A stretch of 16,315 nt of DNA from assembly GCA_019746155.1 (NCBI GenBank), contig JAIESJ010000318.1:1-16315 (forward strand), given 5' to 3'. The stretch's first letter is position 1, and each line of letters starts with the position of its first letter. This stretch comes from Burkholderiales bacterium. GTDB lineage: Bacteria; Pseudomonadota; Gammaproteobacteria; Burkholderiales; SG8-41. Of this stretch, positions 1 through 7,242 are shown piece by piece. A model generated the notes under the pieces. The model saw only the letters and a program-made list of their open reading frames with translations, had not been told where the DNA came from and searched no databases. The position numbers were made by a program, and so were the translations under genes.

Positions 1-293
1 TGGGGGAGCCTTTCCATGCCCTCTCGGGCACACTTCTCACCTTCCCCTTCAGGGGGAAGGTTGGGATGGGGGTGGGGGAGCCTTTCCATGCCCTCTCGGG
101 CACACTTCTCACCTTCCCCTTCAGGGGGAAGGTTGGGATGGGGGTGGGGGAGCCTTTCCATGCCCTCTCGGGCACACTTCTCACCTTCCCCTTCAGGGGG
201 AAGGTTGGGATGGGGGTGGGGGAGCCTTTCCATGCCCTCTCGGGCACACTTCTCACCTTCCCCTTCAGGGGGAAGGTTGGGATGGGGGTGGGG
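1..293. repeat. Four tandem 72-bp repeats with internal hairpin
   Basis: Four head-to-tail copies of a 72-bp unit start at 1, 73, 145 and 217, with a few bases of a fifth up to 293; by eye the copies are identical. Each contains a perfect 8-bp stem (CCTTCCCC / GGGGAAGG, for example 40-47 with 53-60) around the loop TTCAG. As 72 is a multiple of three, the array is open in a frame and would encode a 24-residue repeat, but this is low-complexity and unlike the downstream protein, so I read it as non-coding. A related single hairpin recurs at 1159-1179. The array begins at the window edge, so more copies may lie upstream. Confidence 0.93.
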
Positions 294-336
294 ATCAAAT
301 CGCTTATTCGATCTTGCTACGTTAAAGGTTCTTAAC

Positions 337-1146
337 ATGCCCTCTTTGCCGAGCCGCTATTTCATCGATCTCACACAGCCCGAGATCGCTTCTCAATTCA
401 AGAAAAACCCGCTGGTGATCCTGCCGGCGGGCAGCGTCGAGCAGCATGGTCCGCACCTGCCGACCGGCACCGACATCTACGCTTCCAACGTCATCGGCCA
501 CGCCGTGGCCGAACGCATGGACGGCCTGGTGCTGCCGGGCGGGCCGCTCGGCGTCACCCCGATGCACATGCCGTTCGAAGGCACCATCACACTCACGCCC
601 GACACGTACCAGCGCGTGGTGGTCGAGACCTGTGAGTCGACCGCGAAACATGGTGCAAAATACTGTCTGATCCTCAACTGGCACGAAGGCAACATTCCGT
701 CGCTCGCCATCGCTTCCGAAAAACTGCATCGCGAGGTCGGCATGAATGTCATCGTGGTGCAGGCGTGCTACGTCGCGGCCGAACTCTACGGCCACGATTG
801 CGGCGGTCTCACGCACGGCGGCGAGATCGAAGCGCTGGCAGTACTCGCCTACCGCCCCGATCTCGTGCATCTGGACCGCATCGATTACTCGTCGGACCCT
901 TCGCGCGGCCGCAACTGGGACCAGCTGCGCCGCACCCGCAGCTACCAGCCGGTGCTGCGCGACATCAGGACGATCGCGCCGACAGGGTGGTACGGTGCGC
1001 CCGAGCACGCGACGGTCGACAAAGGCCTCAAGATGCTGAACGATATCGCCGACGCCATCGCCAGGGAAGCAACCGACCTCTTCCGCCTGCTCGACGAAGC
1101 GCAAGGCGGCACTGCCGAGATCAAGCATCTGAAAGTGGCGGGCTGA
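337..1146 (+). CDS. Creatininase-family amidohydrolase
   Basis: 269-aa cytosolic hydrolase of the creatininase (creatinine amidohydrolase) family, metal-dependent enzymes that open cyclic or linear amides. The family signature is visible: SVEQHGPHLPTGTD at about residues 33-46 gives the Glu35/His37/Asp46 metal ligands, NWHEGN at about 114-119 replaces the usual NGHGGN, and HGGEIEA at about 160-166 gives the later metal-binding Glu. The frame stays open upstream through the 72-bp repeats; I chose ATG 337 because homology begins there and AAAGG lies 8 nt upstream. A cupin and a 2-hydroxyacid dehydrogenase follow on the same strand, which suggests a small catabolic cluster. The true substrate cannot be told from the sequence. 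Confidence 0.9.
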   Translation: MPSLPSRYFIDLTQPEIASQFKKNPLVILPAGSVEQHGPHLPTGTDIYASNVIGHAVAERMDGLVLPGGPLGVTPMHMPFEGTITLTPDTYQRVVVETCESTAKHGAKYCLILNWHEGNIPSLAIASEKLHREVGMNVIVVQACYVAAELYGHDCGGLTHGGEIEALAVLAYRPDLVHLDRIDYSSDPSRGRNWDQLRRTRSYQPVLRDIRTIAPTGWYGAPEHATVDKGLKMLNDIADAIAREATDLFRLLDEAQGGTAEIKHLKVAG

Positions 1147-1158
1147 CTCGAATCGTTT

Positions 1159-1179
1159 CCCTCCCCTTCAGGGGGAAGG
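1159..1179. repeat. Single copy of the tandem-repeat hairpin
   Basis: A 21-base hairpin (CCCTCCCC, loop TTCAG, GGGGAAGG, one mismatch) lies between the creatininase and cupin genes. It is nearly the same as the hairpin inside the 72-bp repeats at the start of the window, so the element is dispersed as well as tandem. It could act as a transcript stabiliser or weak attenuator between the two genes; no T-tract follows. Confidence 0.65.
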
Positions 1180-1208
1180 AGAACAGTGCATGTGCAACGG
1201 AGGAATTG

Positions 1209-1577
1209 ATGGCGAAGGTGCTCACTCAAGCCGAAGCAAAGAGCATGGGTCTGCCGGGCCGCAAATCGCTGGAAATCGTCTCCGGCGAAAAGGGCTCGCA
1301 GGCGGTGACGCTGCGGCTGGTGGAGATTCCTGTGCCCAAACCGGGTGAAGCGCCGCGCGGACCGCACTACCACCAGGGCTTCGAGGAATGCATTTTCGTG
1401 CTGTCGGGACAGGGCACGACGGTCGCCGACAGCGGCGAGTATCCGCTCAAGGTGGGCGACACCATCCTCATTCCTTCCGGCGAAAAACACGTTACGCGCA
1501 ACACCGGAACCGAACCGCTGGTACTGCTGTGCTTCTTCCCGGTCGCGGATATCTCGAAACGCACCCAAGAGCGGTAA
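1209..1577 (+). CDS. Small single-domain cupin protein
   Basis: 122-aa one-domain cupin. Cupin motif 1 is seen as GPHYHQGFEE (His53, His55, Glu60) and motif 2 as GDTILIPSGEKH (His94), so a mononuclear metal site with three His and one Glu is likely. Such proteins range from dioxygenases and isomerases to sugar- or hydroxyacid-binding stand-alone cupins; no substrate can be assigned. The start is set by a strong GGAGG at 1199-1203. It lies 62 bp behind the creatininase gene, with a repeat hairpin between them, and is probably co-transcribed with it. Confidence 0.85.
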   Translation: MAKVLTQAEAKSMGLPGRKSLEIVSGEKGSQAVTLRLVEIPVPKPGEAPRGPHYHQGFEECIFVLSGQGTTVADSGEYPLKVGDTILIPSGEKHVTRNTGTEPLVLLCFFPVADISKRTQER

Positions 1578-1671
1578 ATCGTAAAAATAGTGAATGGTAA
1601 AACCCGCCTGCGATCAATGCTGGTAACGGCTCACGATTTACGATTCACGATTTACGATTCACGATTTACGG
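1576..1671. repeat. AT-rich 14-bp direct repeats with a degenerate inverted copy
   Basis: Three 14-bp units of the form TCACGATTTACGAT run from 1631 to about 1671 (third copy ending differently). The segment from 1576 (TAAATCGTAAA...) is a degenerate inverted copy of the same motif, so the spacer between the cupin and dehydrogenase genes can fold into an imperfect long hairpin. It is much more AT-rich than its surroundings and ends just before the dehydrogenase start. I see no coding content in it. Confidence 0.7.
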
Positions 1672-1718
1672 CTAACGACTCACAACTCACGATCCACTCT
1701 TCACCCAATCACCCAATC

Positions 1719-2696
1719 ATGACATTTGACGTCATCGTTCTGCGGCCCGAGGCCGATTTCAAGCGTGTTGATGCCATGCCGCCCCAAGGTATCAAGGTCA
1801 GCTACCGCACACCGGACGATCCGGAACTGCCGGCGCTCATGAAGCAGGCGCGCGCCATGGTGATTCCCGCCGTCGGGCCCAGGCTCCCGGCCCCGCTGTT
1901 CGAAAGCAGCACGGTGAAACTGGTGCAGGTCACCGGCGCCGGCGTCGACCGTCTTGACGAAGCGGCACTGAAGAGGCTCGGCATCGCGGTCGCCAACGTG
2001 CCGGGTGGCAGCAACAGCGCGGTCGCCGAGTATGCGGTGACCGCCGCTTCGACACTGCTGCGACGCTTTGCCTGGGCCGACGTCGAACTCAAGGCCGGCC
2101 ATTACGATGCTTTCCGCAAGCGCATGCTCGCCGACAACCTTGCGGGGCTCGACGGCCTCACGGTCGGCGTGGTGGGGCTGGGCGTGATCGGATTGGCCGT
2201 GGCGCAGGCGTTCCATCGCATGGGCGCGCGCATCGGCTATTTCGATCCTGCTCCGCGCGACCCGCAGGCGGCCGCGGCCCTGGACGCAAAATCGCTCGCG
2301 CTGGACGAACTGCTGCGCGTCTCCGATGTCGTGACGCTGCACGTGCCGCTGCTGCCGGCGACCCGGGGTCTGATCGGTGACCGGGAACTCGGACTGATGA
2401 AGCCAAACGCGATCCTGATCAACGCCGCGCGCGGCGGCATCGTCGACGAAGCCGCGCTCGTGGCGCATCTGGAGTCCGGACGCCTCGCCGGCGCGGCAGT
2501 CGATGTCTACTCAGTGGAGCCGCCGCCGGCAGACAATCCGCTGTTCAAGGTAAAGGGCGACGCCGCGCGGCGCCTGCTGCTGACGCCCCACATCGCCGGA
2601 GTCACACGCCAGTCGGCGGCATTCCTGTTCCGCGCCTCGTGGGCCAACGTCGAGCGCGTGCTGAAAGGCGATGCGCCGCAGAACAGGGTGTACTAA
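1719..2696 (+). CDS. D-2-hydroxyacid dehydrogenase (NAD(P)-dependent)
   Basis: 325-aa cytosolic D-isomer-specific 2-hydroxyacid dehydrogenase, which interconverts 2-keto acids and D-2-hydroxy acids. The catalytic domain is split around a Rossmann domain. GLGVIG at 153-158 with a later Asp (FDPAP, about 175-179) is the dinucleotide fold; catalytic Arg238 lies in INAARGG, Glu267 in SVEPPP and His291 in TPHIAG, so the triad is complete. Length is normal for the family. The frame is open back to 1590, but that part is encoded by the AT-rich repeats, and homology starts at ATG 1719. No Shine-Dalgarno sequence is visible, which is unlike the cupin gene. It could be a glyoxylate/hydroxypyruvate reductase or a PGDH-like enzyme; the substrate is not resolved. 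Confidence 0.9.
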   Translation: MTFDVIVLRPEADFKRVDAMPPQGIKVSYRTPDDPELPALMKQARAMVIPAVGPRLPAPLFESSTVKLVQVTGAGVDRLDEAALKRLGIAVANVPGGSNSAVAEYAVTAASTLLRRFAWADVELKAGHYDAFRKRMLADNLAGLDGLTVGVVGLGVIGLAVAQAFHRMGARIGYFDPAPRDPQAAAALDAKSLALDELLRVSDVVTLHVPLLPATRGLIGDRELGLMKPNAILINAARGGIVDEAALVAHLESGRLAGAAVDVYSVEPPPADNPLFKVKGDAARRLLLTPHIAGVTRQSAAFLFRASWANVERVLKGDAPQNRVY

Positions 2697-2723
2697 AGTT
2701 TCTTGCGCCAATCGTAGAGCGGG

Positions 2724-2834
2724 GTGCCGGTCGAGAAGGTCGAGGCGCTATGGCAATTCCAGACCGGCCTGCTCGACTTCGCCCGCTCCCACCTCGCGCA
2801 ATCAGGCTGGACGCCGGGCGTGCACGCGAAATAG
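2724..2834 (+). pseudogene. Possible 3' remnant of a lost coding sequence
   Basis: Between the convergent dehydrogenase and DUF3379 genes, a short + frame runs from GTG 2724 to TAG 2834 and reads like a real protein C-terminus (VEKVEALWQFQTGLLDFAR, then SGWTPGVHAK). No adequate start or 5' portion exists; the frame is closed by TAG at 2715. I do not recognise the family. It may be the tail of a deleted gene, or chance in GC-rich DNA. Confidence 0.25.
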
Positions 2835-2855
2835 CGTCGGAGCCGGAAACAACGG

Positions 2856-3488
2856 TTACACGTCTCGAAGCGCTTGAGCGGTCTTCACGGAATCGGCGAC
2901 CAGGATGAGGCTCCCGTTCCGGGACCGCGTCGGAGCCGCCAGGGCCAGCATGCTGCGATCGGCCACCACGACGCTCGAGGCGAACAACTGGTCGGGAACG
3001 AGAATAAGCGAGACGCGCCCGAAGGGGGTCTGCAAAACGACATGATCCCCCTCGCCATTCGGAACCGGACATTTCCCGAGATAGCGTACCGTAGTGCCGT
3101 CAGCCGGCAACCTCATCCTCATTTTCTCCAGCGCAGCGAGCAAAACCGCCATATCGCCGGTGCGGTTTTCCTTGAGCAGCTTCGGCTCGTTGTCCAACAC
3201 ATAGTTGATTGCCGCCACCGCCGGATGGTTACTCCCCAGCGCAGCCGCCGCAACCACCTGTGGCTCCTCGTCGGCAGTTCTGTAGTTAAGGTGGAACACG
3301 AATCCTTCCGGCAGGGACCGCAGCGCATCGCGCATCTCCAGGCTGTCATAGGCGCTGGAGCCGATTGCGTCCTCAATGTCATCGAGTTCCTGGTGCTCAT
3401 CGATCTCGACGCGCTTGCGCTCATACAAACGGGTGTGCTCGCGGTCAGTCCTGGCGGCAGGGGGATGCGCCGTGCTGCCGCGGCTCAC
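2856..3488 (-). CDS. DUF3379-like putative anti-sigma protein
   Basis: About 210 aa. The C-terminal half fits DUF3379, a family of anti-sigma-factor-like membrane proteins usually encoded beside an ECF sigma factor: NYVLDNEPKLL near the middle, then a segment with VRYLGKCPVPNGEGDHVVLQ and VSLILVPDQ. The N-terminal part has an AL-x-x-LPEG segment typical of the cytosolic domain, but I see no Cys-pair zinc site and no convincing transmembrane helix (only VVAAAALG). The frame is open to a TTG at 3530, but a promoter-like pattern lies at 3509-3539, so GTG 3488 is the more likely start. No sigma factor gene is adjacent. It is either a short, soluble variant or decayed. Confidence 0.6.
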   Translation of the reverse strand: MSRGSTAHPPAARTDREHTRLYERKRVEIDEHQELDDIEDAIGSSAYDSLEMRDALRSLPEGFVFHLNYRTADEEPQVVAAAALGSNHPAVAAINYVLDNEPKLLKENRTGDMAVLLAALEKMRMRLPADGTTVRYLGKCPVPNGEGDHVVLQTPFGRVSLILVPDQLFASSVVVADRSMLALAAPTRSRNGSLILVADSVKTAQALRDV

Positions 3489-3508
3489 GTCATTACCGCT
3501 TGTGTCCG

Positions 3509-3539
3509 ATAAGACCCGAATGACAGGCAAAAACTGACA
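3509..3539 (-). promoter_or_regulatory. ECF-type promoter-like element (site C)
   Basis: Read on the - strand: TGTCAGTTTTTG, 11 nt, GGTCTTAT. The geometry (12-11-8) is identical to the elements at 9088-9118 and 10711-10741, and the -10-like half matches the latter exactly. It would start transcription near 3501, just before GTG 3488 of the DUF3379-like gene, giving a very short leader. Function is inferred from the shared pattern. Confidence 0.5.
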
Positions 3540-3574
3540 TGAATTATTTAAGTTATTGAATTTATTAATTAAAT

Positions 3575-4372
3575 TTATAGAATCGCAGAGGATGCTGCAG
3601 CAGCATTCGAGTCATCACCGCCCCATACCAGCCGCTTGTAATCGAATCCCGATGCAAGCGACGGCTTGACCACCTCGAAATACGGGGAGAGATCGAAGTC
3701 GCGCGGCGTAAACAGGCTGTAATGCCGGATATGCAGGATTTCCTCGACGCAGTTCTCGCATCCCGGCCGCGGCGCGGGGCGCGTCTCGATATCCGGCAGG
3801 ATCGGATAGCCGACCGACTGGAACAACTGCGCAATCATGGTCGAGCAGATGGCGCGTGTCGGTTCGCCGCTGCCCAGCGCCAGCATGCGCCGGCGCCACC
3901 GCACCGGCACTGGCGGCGTCGGCAGCAGGTAACGGGCAAGATCGATGATGTTCTTCAGATCGTAGGTCTGGCCCAGGCGCGCGGTCGCCGCTTCGATAAT
4001 GTGCCGTGCATCCTTTTGCGTCAGGCCGACGGGACGGCAGATGCGAACATGGAAGCGGTCATGATGGCTGAGCGGCACCGCCCATACGCCCTTCTCCAGA
4101 TCGGCTTCGATCAACACCGGCGGATCGGGATCGCGCGTATTGCCCGCCAGCGCATCGCCAACGTAAAGCGCGGCATGCGACCAGGTCGATTGCGTCAGAT
4201 ATTTAATGGCGGTGCTGATACGGGTGTTCCCTTCGATCAGCAACACATCGCACGGACGCAGCGTGCGGCGCATCACAGCCGGATCGTGGGTAGCGAGCGG
4301 CTGATAGCCGCGGATCGGCTGTGCGAGATAGCGTGCAAGCAGGCGCCCGCTTGCGCCGAGCAGACTATTCAT
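3575..4372 (-). CDS. Permuted papain-like (YiiX/YaeF, NlpC/P60 clan) hydrolase
   Basis: 265 aa. Order of catalytic motifs is that of circularly permuted NlpC/P60 enzymes of the YiiX/YaeF/YebB type: LRPCDVLLIEG at 38-48, then STWSHAALYVGD with His66, LIEAD with Glu89, and much later AICSTMIAQLF with the likely nucleophile Cys176. Family members are thought to act on amide or thioester/ester bonds in cell envelope or lipid-like substrates; the actual substrate here is unknown. There is no clear signal peptide, so it is probably cytosolic or membrane-associated through the N-terminal basic, aliphatic segment. It is followed by an AT-rich 44-bp gap before the DUF3379 promoter region. A shadow frame on the + strand covers it but lacks any domain. 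Confidence 0.8.
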   Translation of the reverse strand: MNSLLGASGRLLARYLAQPIRGYQPLATHDPAVMRRTLRPCDVLLIEGNTRISTAIKYLTQSTWSHAALYVGDALAGNTRDPDPPVLIEADLEKGVWAVPLSHHDRFHVRICRPVGLTQKDARHIIEAATARLGQTYDLKNIIDLARYLLPTPPVPVRWRRRMLALGSGEPTRAICSTMIAQLFQSVGYPILPDIETRPAPRPGCENCVEEILHIRHYSLFTPRDFDLSPYFEVVKPSLASGFDYKRLVWGGDDSNAAAASSAIL

Positions 4373-4400
4373 CGGCTGCGTCCCCCACCCTTCGAAGCCG

Positions 4401-4443
4401 GCCCGGCTGTTTGCTTCAGCAAACCCCGGGCTGCACCTTTTTT
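4401..4443 (+). terminator. Hairpin plus T-tract between two - strand genes
   Basis: GCCCGGCTGTTTGC and GCAAACCCCGGGC pair around TTCA (4401-4431), followed on the + strand by TTTTTT at 4438-4443. The shape is that of a + strand intrinsic terminator, yet both flanking genes are on the - strand. For the - strand transcript of the YeeE gene only the hairpin applies, without a T-tract. It may protect that 3' end or be left over from earlier gene order. Confidence 0.4.
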
Positions 4444-4459
4444 CACGTTTGGCGCCACT

Positions 4460-5608
4460 TCAGTTTTCCATGCCAAACCGGGGCCGCAGGCGAATGCCAA
4501 CCCAACAGCCGGCGAGCGCCGCCGCTATCCACAACCAGCCGTGCAGGCTGGTGGAGGCAACCCCGGAGAAAAAAGCCCCGATGTTGCAGCCATACGCGAT
4601 GCGCGCGCCGTACCCCATCGCCACGCCGCCGATCACCGCGGCCGCAAGCGAGCGCAGCGGCATGTTCAGACGCAGCGCGAAGCGTCCGGACCATCCCGCC
4701 GCAGCCAGCGCGCCCAGCATGATGCCGATGTCCATTACCGAAGTGACGTCGTGCATGACGCTGCCTTGCAGCGCCTGGCGCTGGAACCCGCCGTCCCAGA
4801 ACGGTGCCGTCGCCGGGTCCCAGCCCAGCACTATGGCGGCCTTGGCACCCCACAGCGCGAACGCCCAGGTAATGCTCCAGGGATGCCCGGCGATGACAAG
4901 TACCAGGAAATTGAGAACGGCAAGCAGCGCCGCGCCGAGCAGCCACGGCCTGGCCTGCGCCGCCGCCGAACCCGGCACCGCTACGCTACCCCTGCGCGGG
5001 ACTTTCGCCAGCAGTTTCCAAAGTCCCGCGAAAATCGCGAGCTGCAGTGTGACCGCTGCGGGCCAGCCGATCAGATCTCCCAGCGCGAGTTCGCCCCACG
5101 CCGGCAGGCGCTGCCACCAATCCATGTGCAGGCTCGCCCAGAACGAGCCGGCACAGAAAGCAGCCAGCACGATCAGCATGCGCGGGTTGCCGCCGCCCGC
5201 CGTGTACAGCGTGCCGGAACCACAGCCGCCCGCGAGTTGCATCCCCACGCCGAACATGAAAGCGCCCATCGCCACCTGCAGGCCGACGGGTGCCAGCGCG
5301 CCGACGACGTCGCGCCCGAAAAAGGAACCCGAAGAGAGCACCGGCGCAAACATGAGCGTGGCTGTTGCCAGCATCAGGAGCTGCGCGCGCACCGCTGCCG
5401 TTTCGCCGCGCACCAGCAGATTGCGGTAGGCCGAACTGAAGCCGAAAGCCGTCAGATAAAGCGTGAGCCCGAGCAGGATACCCAGCACGAACAGCGTCGC
5501 CATGCGCCAGCCTTCGCCCGCCGTGACGGCGAGCAGCCCCCCGGCGAGCGCGGCCGCTGCAACGAGCACCGCCGCTTGCCGGCGCGCCGGCGGTGCGCCG
5601 GCCGCCAT
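4460..5608 (-). CDS. YeeE/YedE-family (TsuA-type) sulfur-compound transporter
   Basis: 382-aa polytopic inner-membrane protein made of two YeeE/YedE halves, the fold of the thiosulfate importer TsuA. Conserved Cys-centred motifs occur in both halves: GGCGSGTLYTAGGGN with Cys129 and YGCNIGAFFSG with Cys341, plus Cys368 near the end; in TsuA such cysteines relay thiosulfate by transient S-S contacts. Many hydrophobic helices are seen. The frame is open to 5653, but ATG 5608 begins 1 nt after the stop of the DUF302 gene with AAGGGTGAG upstream, so the two genes are translationally coupled. YeeE genes are known to travel with small periplasmic sulfur-handling proteins. The exact substrate (thiosulfate or another sulfur species) is inference. 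Confidence 0.88.
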   Translation of the reverse strand: MAAGAPPARRQAAVLVAAAALAGGLLAVTAGEGWRMATLFVLGILLGLTLYLTAFGFSSAYRNLLVRGETAAVRAQLLMLATATLMFAPVLSSGSFFGRDVVGALAPVGLQVAMGAFMFGVGMQLAGGCGSGTLYTAGGGNPRMLIVLAAFCAGSFWASLHMDWWQRLPAWGELALGDLIGWPAAVTLQLAIFAGLWKLLAKVPRRGSVAVPGSAAAQARPWLLGAALLAVLNFLVLVIAGHPWSITWAFALWGAKAAIVLGWDPATAPFWDGGFQRQALQGSVMHDVTSVMDIGIMLGALAAAGWSGRFALRLNMPLRSLAAAVIGGVAMGYGARIAYGCNIGAFFSGVASTSLHGWLWIAAALAGCWVGIRLRPRFGMEN

Positions 5609-5609
5609 C

Positions 5610-6110
5610 TCACCCTTTGGCGGCGTCCCGCACGATGTTCTCGAATATCCCATCGAGTTCTTTCGCCATCTCGTCGAGCGCCTTACTACGGTAGGGGGCG
5701 AATACGGCGCTCGGGGTACGGTAGGTCAGGCTCGCCGTGCCATCCGGATTTTCGGTGATGTAAATGCGCAGCGGCGCCTCGATGCCGGCAGGCACGCTCG
5801 CATTGAGCATGCGCACCGCATAATCATTACGGAAAACCATCAGCACCGCGTTGCCCGGGATTTTGATGCCGCGCGCAGCGGCGCCCCGGCTCGCGCTCGC
5901 CTGCGCCACCGGCCCCATCTTGCGGTCGGCGATCGCCTTCTCGACGCGGCCCGCCAGTGCATCGAATCCATGCGTGGTCTTGATCGTCACGGTGCCGGGC
6001 AGCGGCCCGGGCTGGTCCGCCGCGGCGGCAATCATGCTGGTTGCGACAAACACGACCGACGCCATTGCGAATACGGCGTCCTTCAGTGCGTGGGAAAAAT
6101 CGAAGGTCAT
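5610..6110 (-). CDS. Exported DUF302-domain protein
   Basis: 166 aa with an N-terminal hydrophobic signal (FAMASVVFVATSMIAAAA), so periplasmic. The rest is a DUF302 domain: FDALAGRVEKAIADRKMG, then GNAVLMVFRNDYAVRMLN, then a strand with LRIYITENPDG and a helical end with ALDEMAKELDGIF. DUF302 is a small alpha/beta fold often found beside sulfur transporters and oxidoreductases; its ligand is not established. A GGAG lies about 8 nt before ATG 6110. It is 31 bp behind the preceding gene and 1 nt before the YeeE gene, clearly one transcription unit. Confidence 0.85.
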   Translation of the reverse strand: MTFDFSHALKDAVFAMASVVFVATSMIAAAADQPGPLPGTVTIKTTHGFDALAGRVEKAIADRKMGPVAQASASRGAAARGIKIPGNAVLMVFRNDYAVRMLNASVPAGIEAPLRIYITENPDGTASLTYRTPSAVFAPYRSKALDEMAKELDGIFENIVRDAAKG

Positions 6111-6141
6111 GATGGACTCCGTGATCCGGTTTCGTTAAGAC

Positions 6142-6651
6142 TTACCCGCCGCCGACGATCTCGCCGGTCAGCGAGAATTCGCGGTCGGTTGGCGATACCG
6201 CCTTGATATGCAGCGTCCCCGCCCCTTTCAGACCCTTGAACTTGCCGGTGCCTCCCACCACTTCCCAGAATCCATTGTCCAGGAGCCTGGGTTTGCCGTC
6301 GGCGCCCGGCACGAATACTGCGCGCACCTGCCATTTCACGTAGGCTATATCGTCTTTGGACGCGGTGAAGACCAAATAGCCGCGCGGATCGCCGCCGCCC
6401 GCGGCCGGTTCGATATCGTGCCAGCCGTGTTCGGTAACGCTGGCGCCGGAAAACGGTCCATCTCCCTCGGCCCTGCCTTCACGCCGCACGGCGAGCACGA
6501 AATGCTTGCTGCCATCGGCAAAGTCGAGCCGTATCTGCTCCTTGGGGACCATGACGGCCTTGACGCTGATATCCGCCGCGATCGCACGTCCGAAAACGAT
6601 CGCGAGCGCCATCCCCGCCAAAATCGCTACTTTCTTGAAAGACCTGCTCAT
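6142..6651 (-). CDS. Small periplasmic protein with beta-barrel-like C-terminal motif
   Basis: 169 aa. N-terminal signal peptide (FKKVAILAGMALAIVFGRAIA, cleaved near residue 25). The mature part is beta-rich, and the stretch GFWEVVGGTGKFKGLKGAGT recalls the repeated Gly-rich strand motif of allene-oxide-cyclase-like / dirigent-like barrels; I cannot assign a family with confidence. There is no cysteine in the mature protein and no obvious metal motif. The start is fixed by GAGGAG 8-10 nt before ATG 6651; the open frame extends upstream to 6930 only as a shadow of the next gene. It sits between the cupredoxin-like and DUF302 genes on the same strand and probably belongs to the same envelope operon. 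Confidence 0.72.
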   Translation of the reverse strand: MSRSFKKVAILAGMALAIVFGRAIAADISVKAVMVPKEQIRLDFADGSKHFVLAVRREGRAEGDGPFSGASVTEHGWHDIEPAAGGGDPRGYLVFTASKDDIAYVKWQVRAVFVPGADGKPRLLDNGFWEVVGGTGKFKGLKGAGTLHIKAVSPTDREFSLTGEIVGGG

Positions 6652-6724
6652 TTCTTGACTCCTCACAGAAAATATATCCGTTAACATCAGGGTGCTGAAG
6701 CTTCTTCCATCCTCGTACGGACAA

Positions 6725-7204
6725 TTACTTGACCACCAATTTGTAATCCGGCGTGTTGTTGAGCGGGCAGGAGTAAACATATTCGCCCGGCTTGAGATCG
6801 ATCTCGTAATCGCGCGCGCCGCCGGGCATGATGCCGCCGCCGGACACGCTCGGCAGCGTGATGCGGGCAGCCACGGTGGCGCCGCGCAGCCAGAAGCCCA
6901 GCTCGTAGGGCACATTCTTGTTGGCGACATGAAACACGTATTTGCCGGGCCTGAGCACCAGCGGCTTGGCCTCAGCGAGACGTTGCCGTGAAGTCTTGTC
7001 GTTAATCACCTCGCAGTCCTTGATCGAACGCGAGGCGTAACCGCGGTTGACCCCGCCCTCGCTTTCCAGGAACTGACACGGCACCTGGGTGAGCTCGACG
7101 ACCTGCGCCGCCTGAACCATCGGCGCCATGATCAAAGACGCGGCGCCGCACCCCATAGCTATTGCCCAACCGCATACATAATTCATTGTTTTAGTGCTTT
7201 TCAT
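6725..7204 (-). CDS. Exported cupredoxin-like protein
   Basis: 159 aa with a signal peptide ending near QAA33. The mature part ends in a cupredoxin-like strand pair: LVLRPGKYVFHVANKNV (His92), then LKPGEYVYSCPLNNTPDYKL with Cys146. This resembles the last strands of a type 1 copper fold with the copper-loop Cys, but a complete His-Cys-His-Met set is not evident, so copper binding is uncertain. Two more Cys (43 and 64) may form a disulfide. The 36-bp palindrome at 7207-7242 ends three bases before ATG 7204 and leaves no Shine-Dalgarno sequence; the repeat may have displaced the original one, or translation may start at the Met seven residues on. It lies 73 bp before the next gene of the cluster. 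Confidence 0.72.
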   Translation of the reverse strand: MKSTKTMNYVCGWAIAMGCGAASLIMAPMVQAAQVVELTQVPCQFLESEGGVNRGYASRSIKDCEVINDKTSRQRLAEAKPLVLRPGKYVFHVANKNVPYELGFWLRGATVAARITLPSVSGGGIMPGGARDYEIDLKPGEYVYSCPLNNTPDYKLVVK

Positions 7205-7206
7205 TT

Positions 7207-7242
7207 TAGGAGCTTGTCGGACTCAAGTCTGACAAACTCCTA
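7207..7242. repeat. 36-bp palindromic repeat, copy 1
   Basis: A near-perfect palindrome from TAGGAG to CTCCTA, 17-nt arms around 2 nt with two mismatches. The same 36-bp layout recurs at 9145-9180, and the arm resembles the end of the element at 9342-9363. It covers the last codons and stop of the His/acid-rich gene and stops three bases before the next ATG. It has no T-tract, so it is a poor intrinsic terminator, but it will form a strong RNA hairpin. Confidence 0.85.

Noticed and set aside
1..293. CRISPR array
   Set aside because: The units abut without variable spacers.
16..336. N-terminal extension of the creatininase through the 72-bp repeats
   Set aside because: The extension is a perfect low-complexity repeat of an intergenic element; family homology and a ribosome site begin at 337.
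322..1128. 268-aa open frame antisense to the creatininase
   Set aside because: The + strand frame carries the full creatininase motif set; the antisense frame has none.
3722..5758. 678-aa open frame on the + strand
   Set aside because: It is antisense to the YiiX-like and YeeE genes, has an Arg/Ala/Pro/His composition typical of GC-rich shadows, and shows no domain.
6652..6930. Upstream extension of the small periplasmic protein to 6930
   Set aside because: It overlaps the cupredoxin-like gene out of frame, and ATG 6651 has a strong ribosome site and begins a signal peptide.
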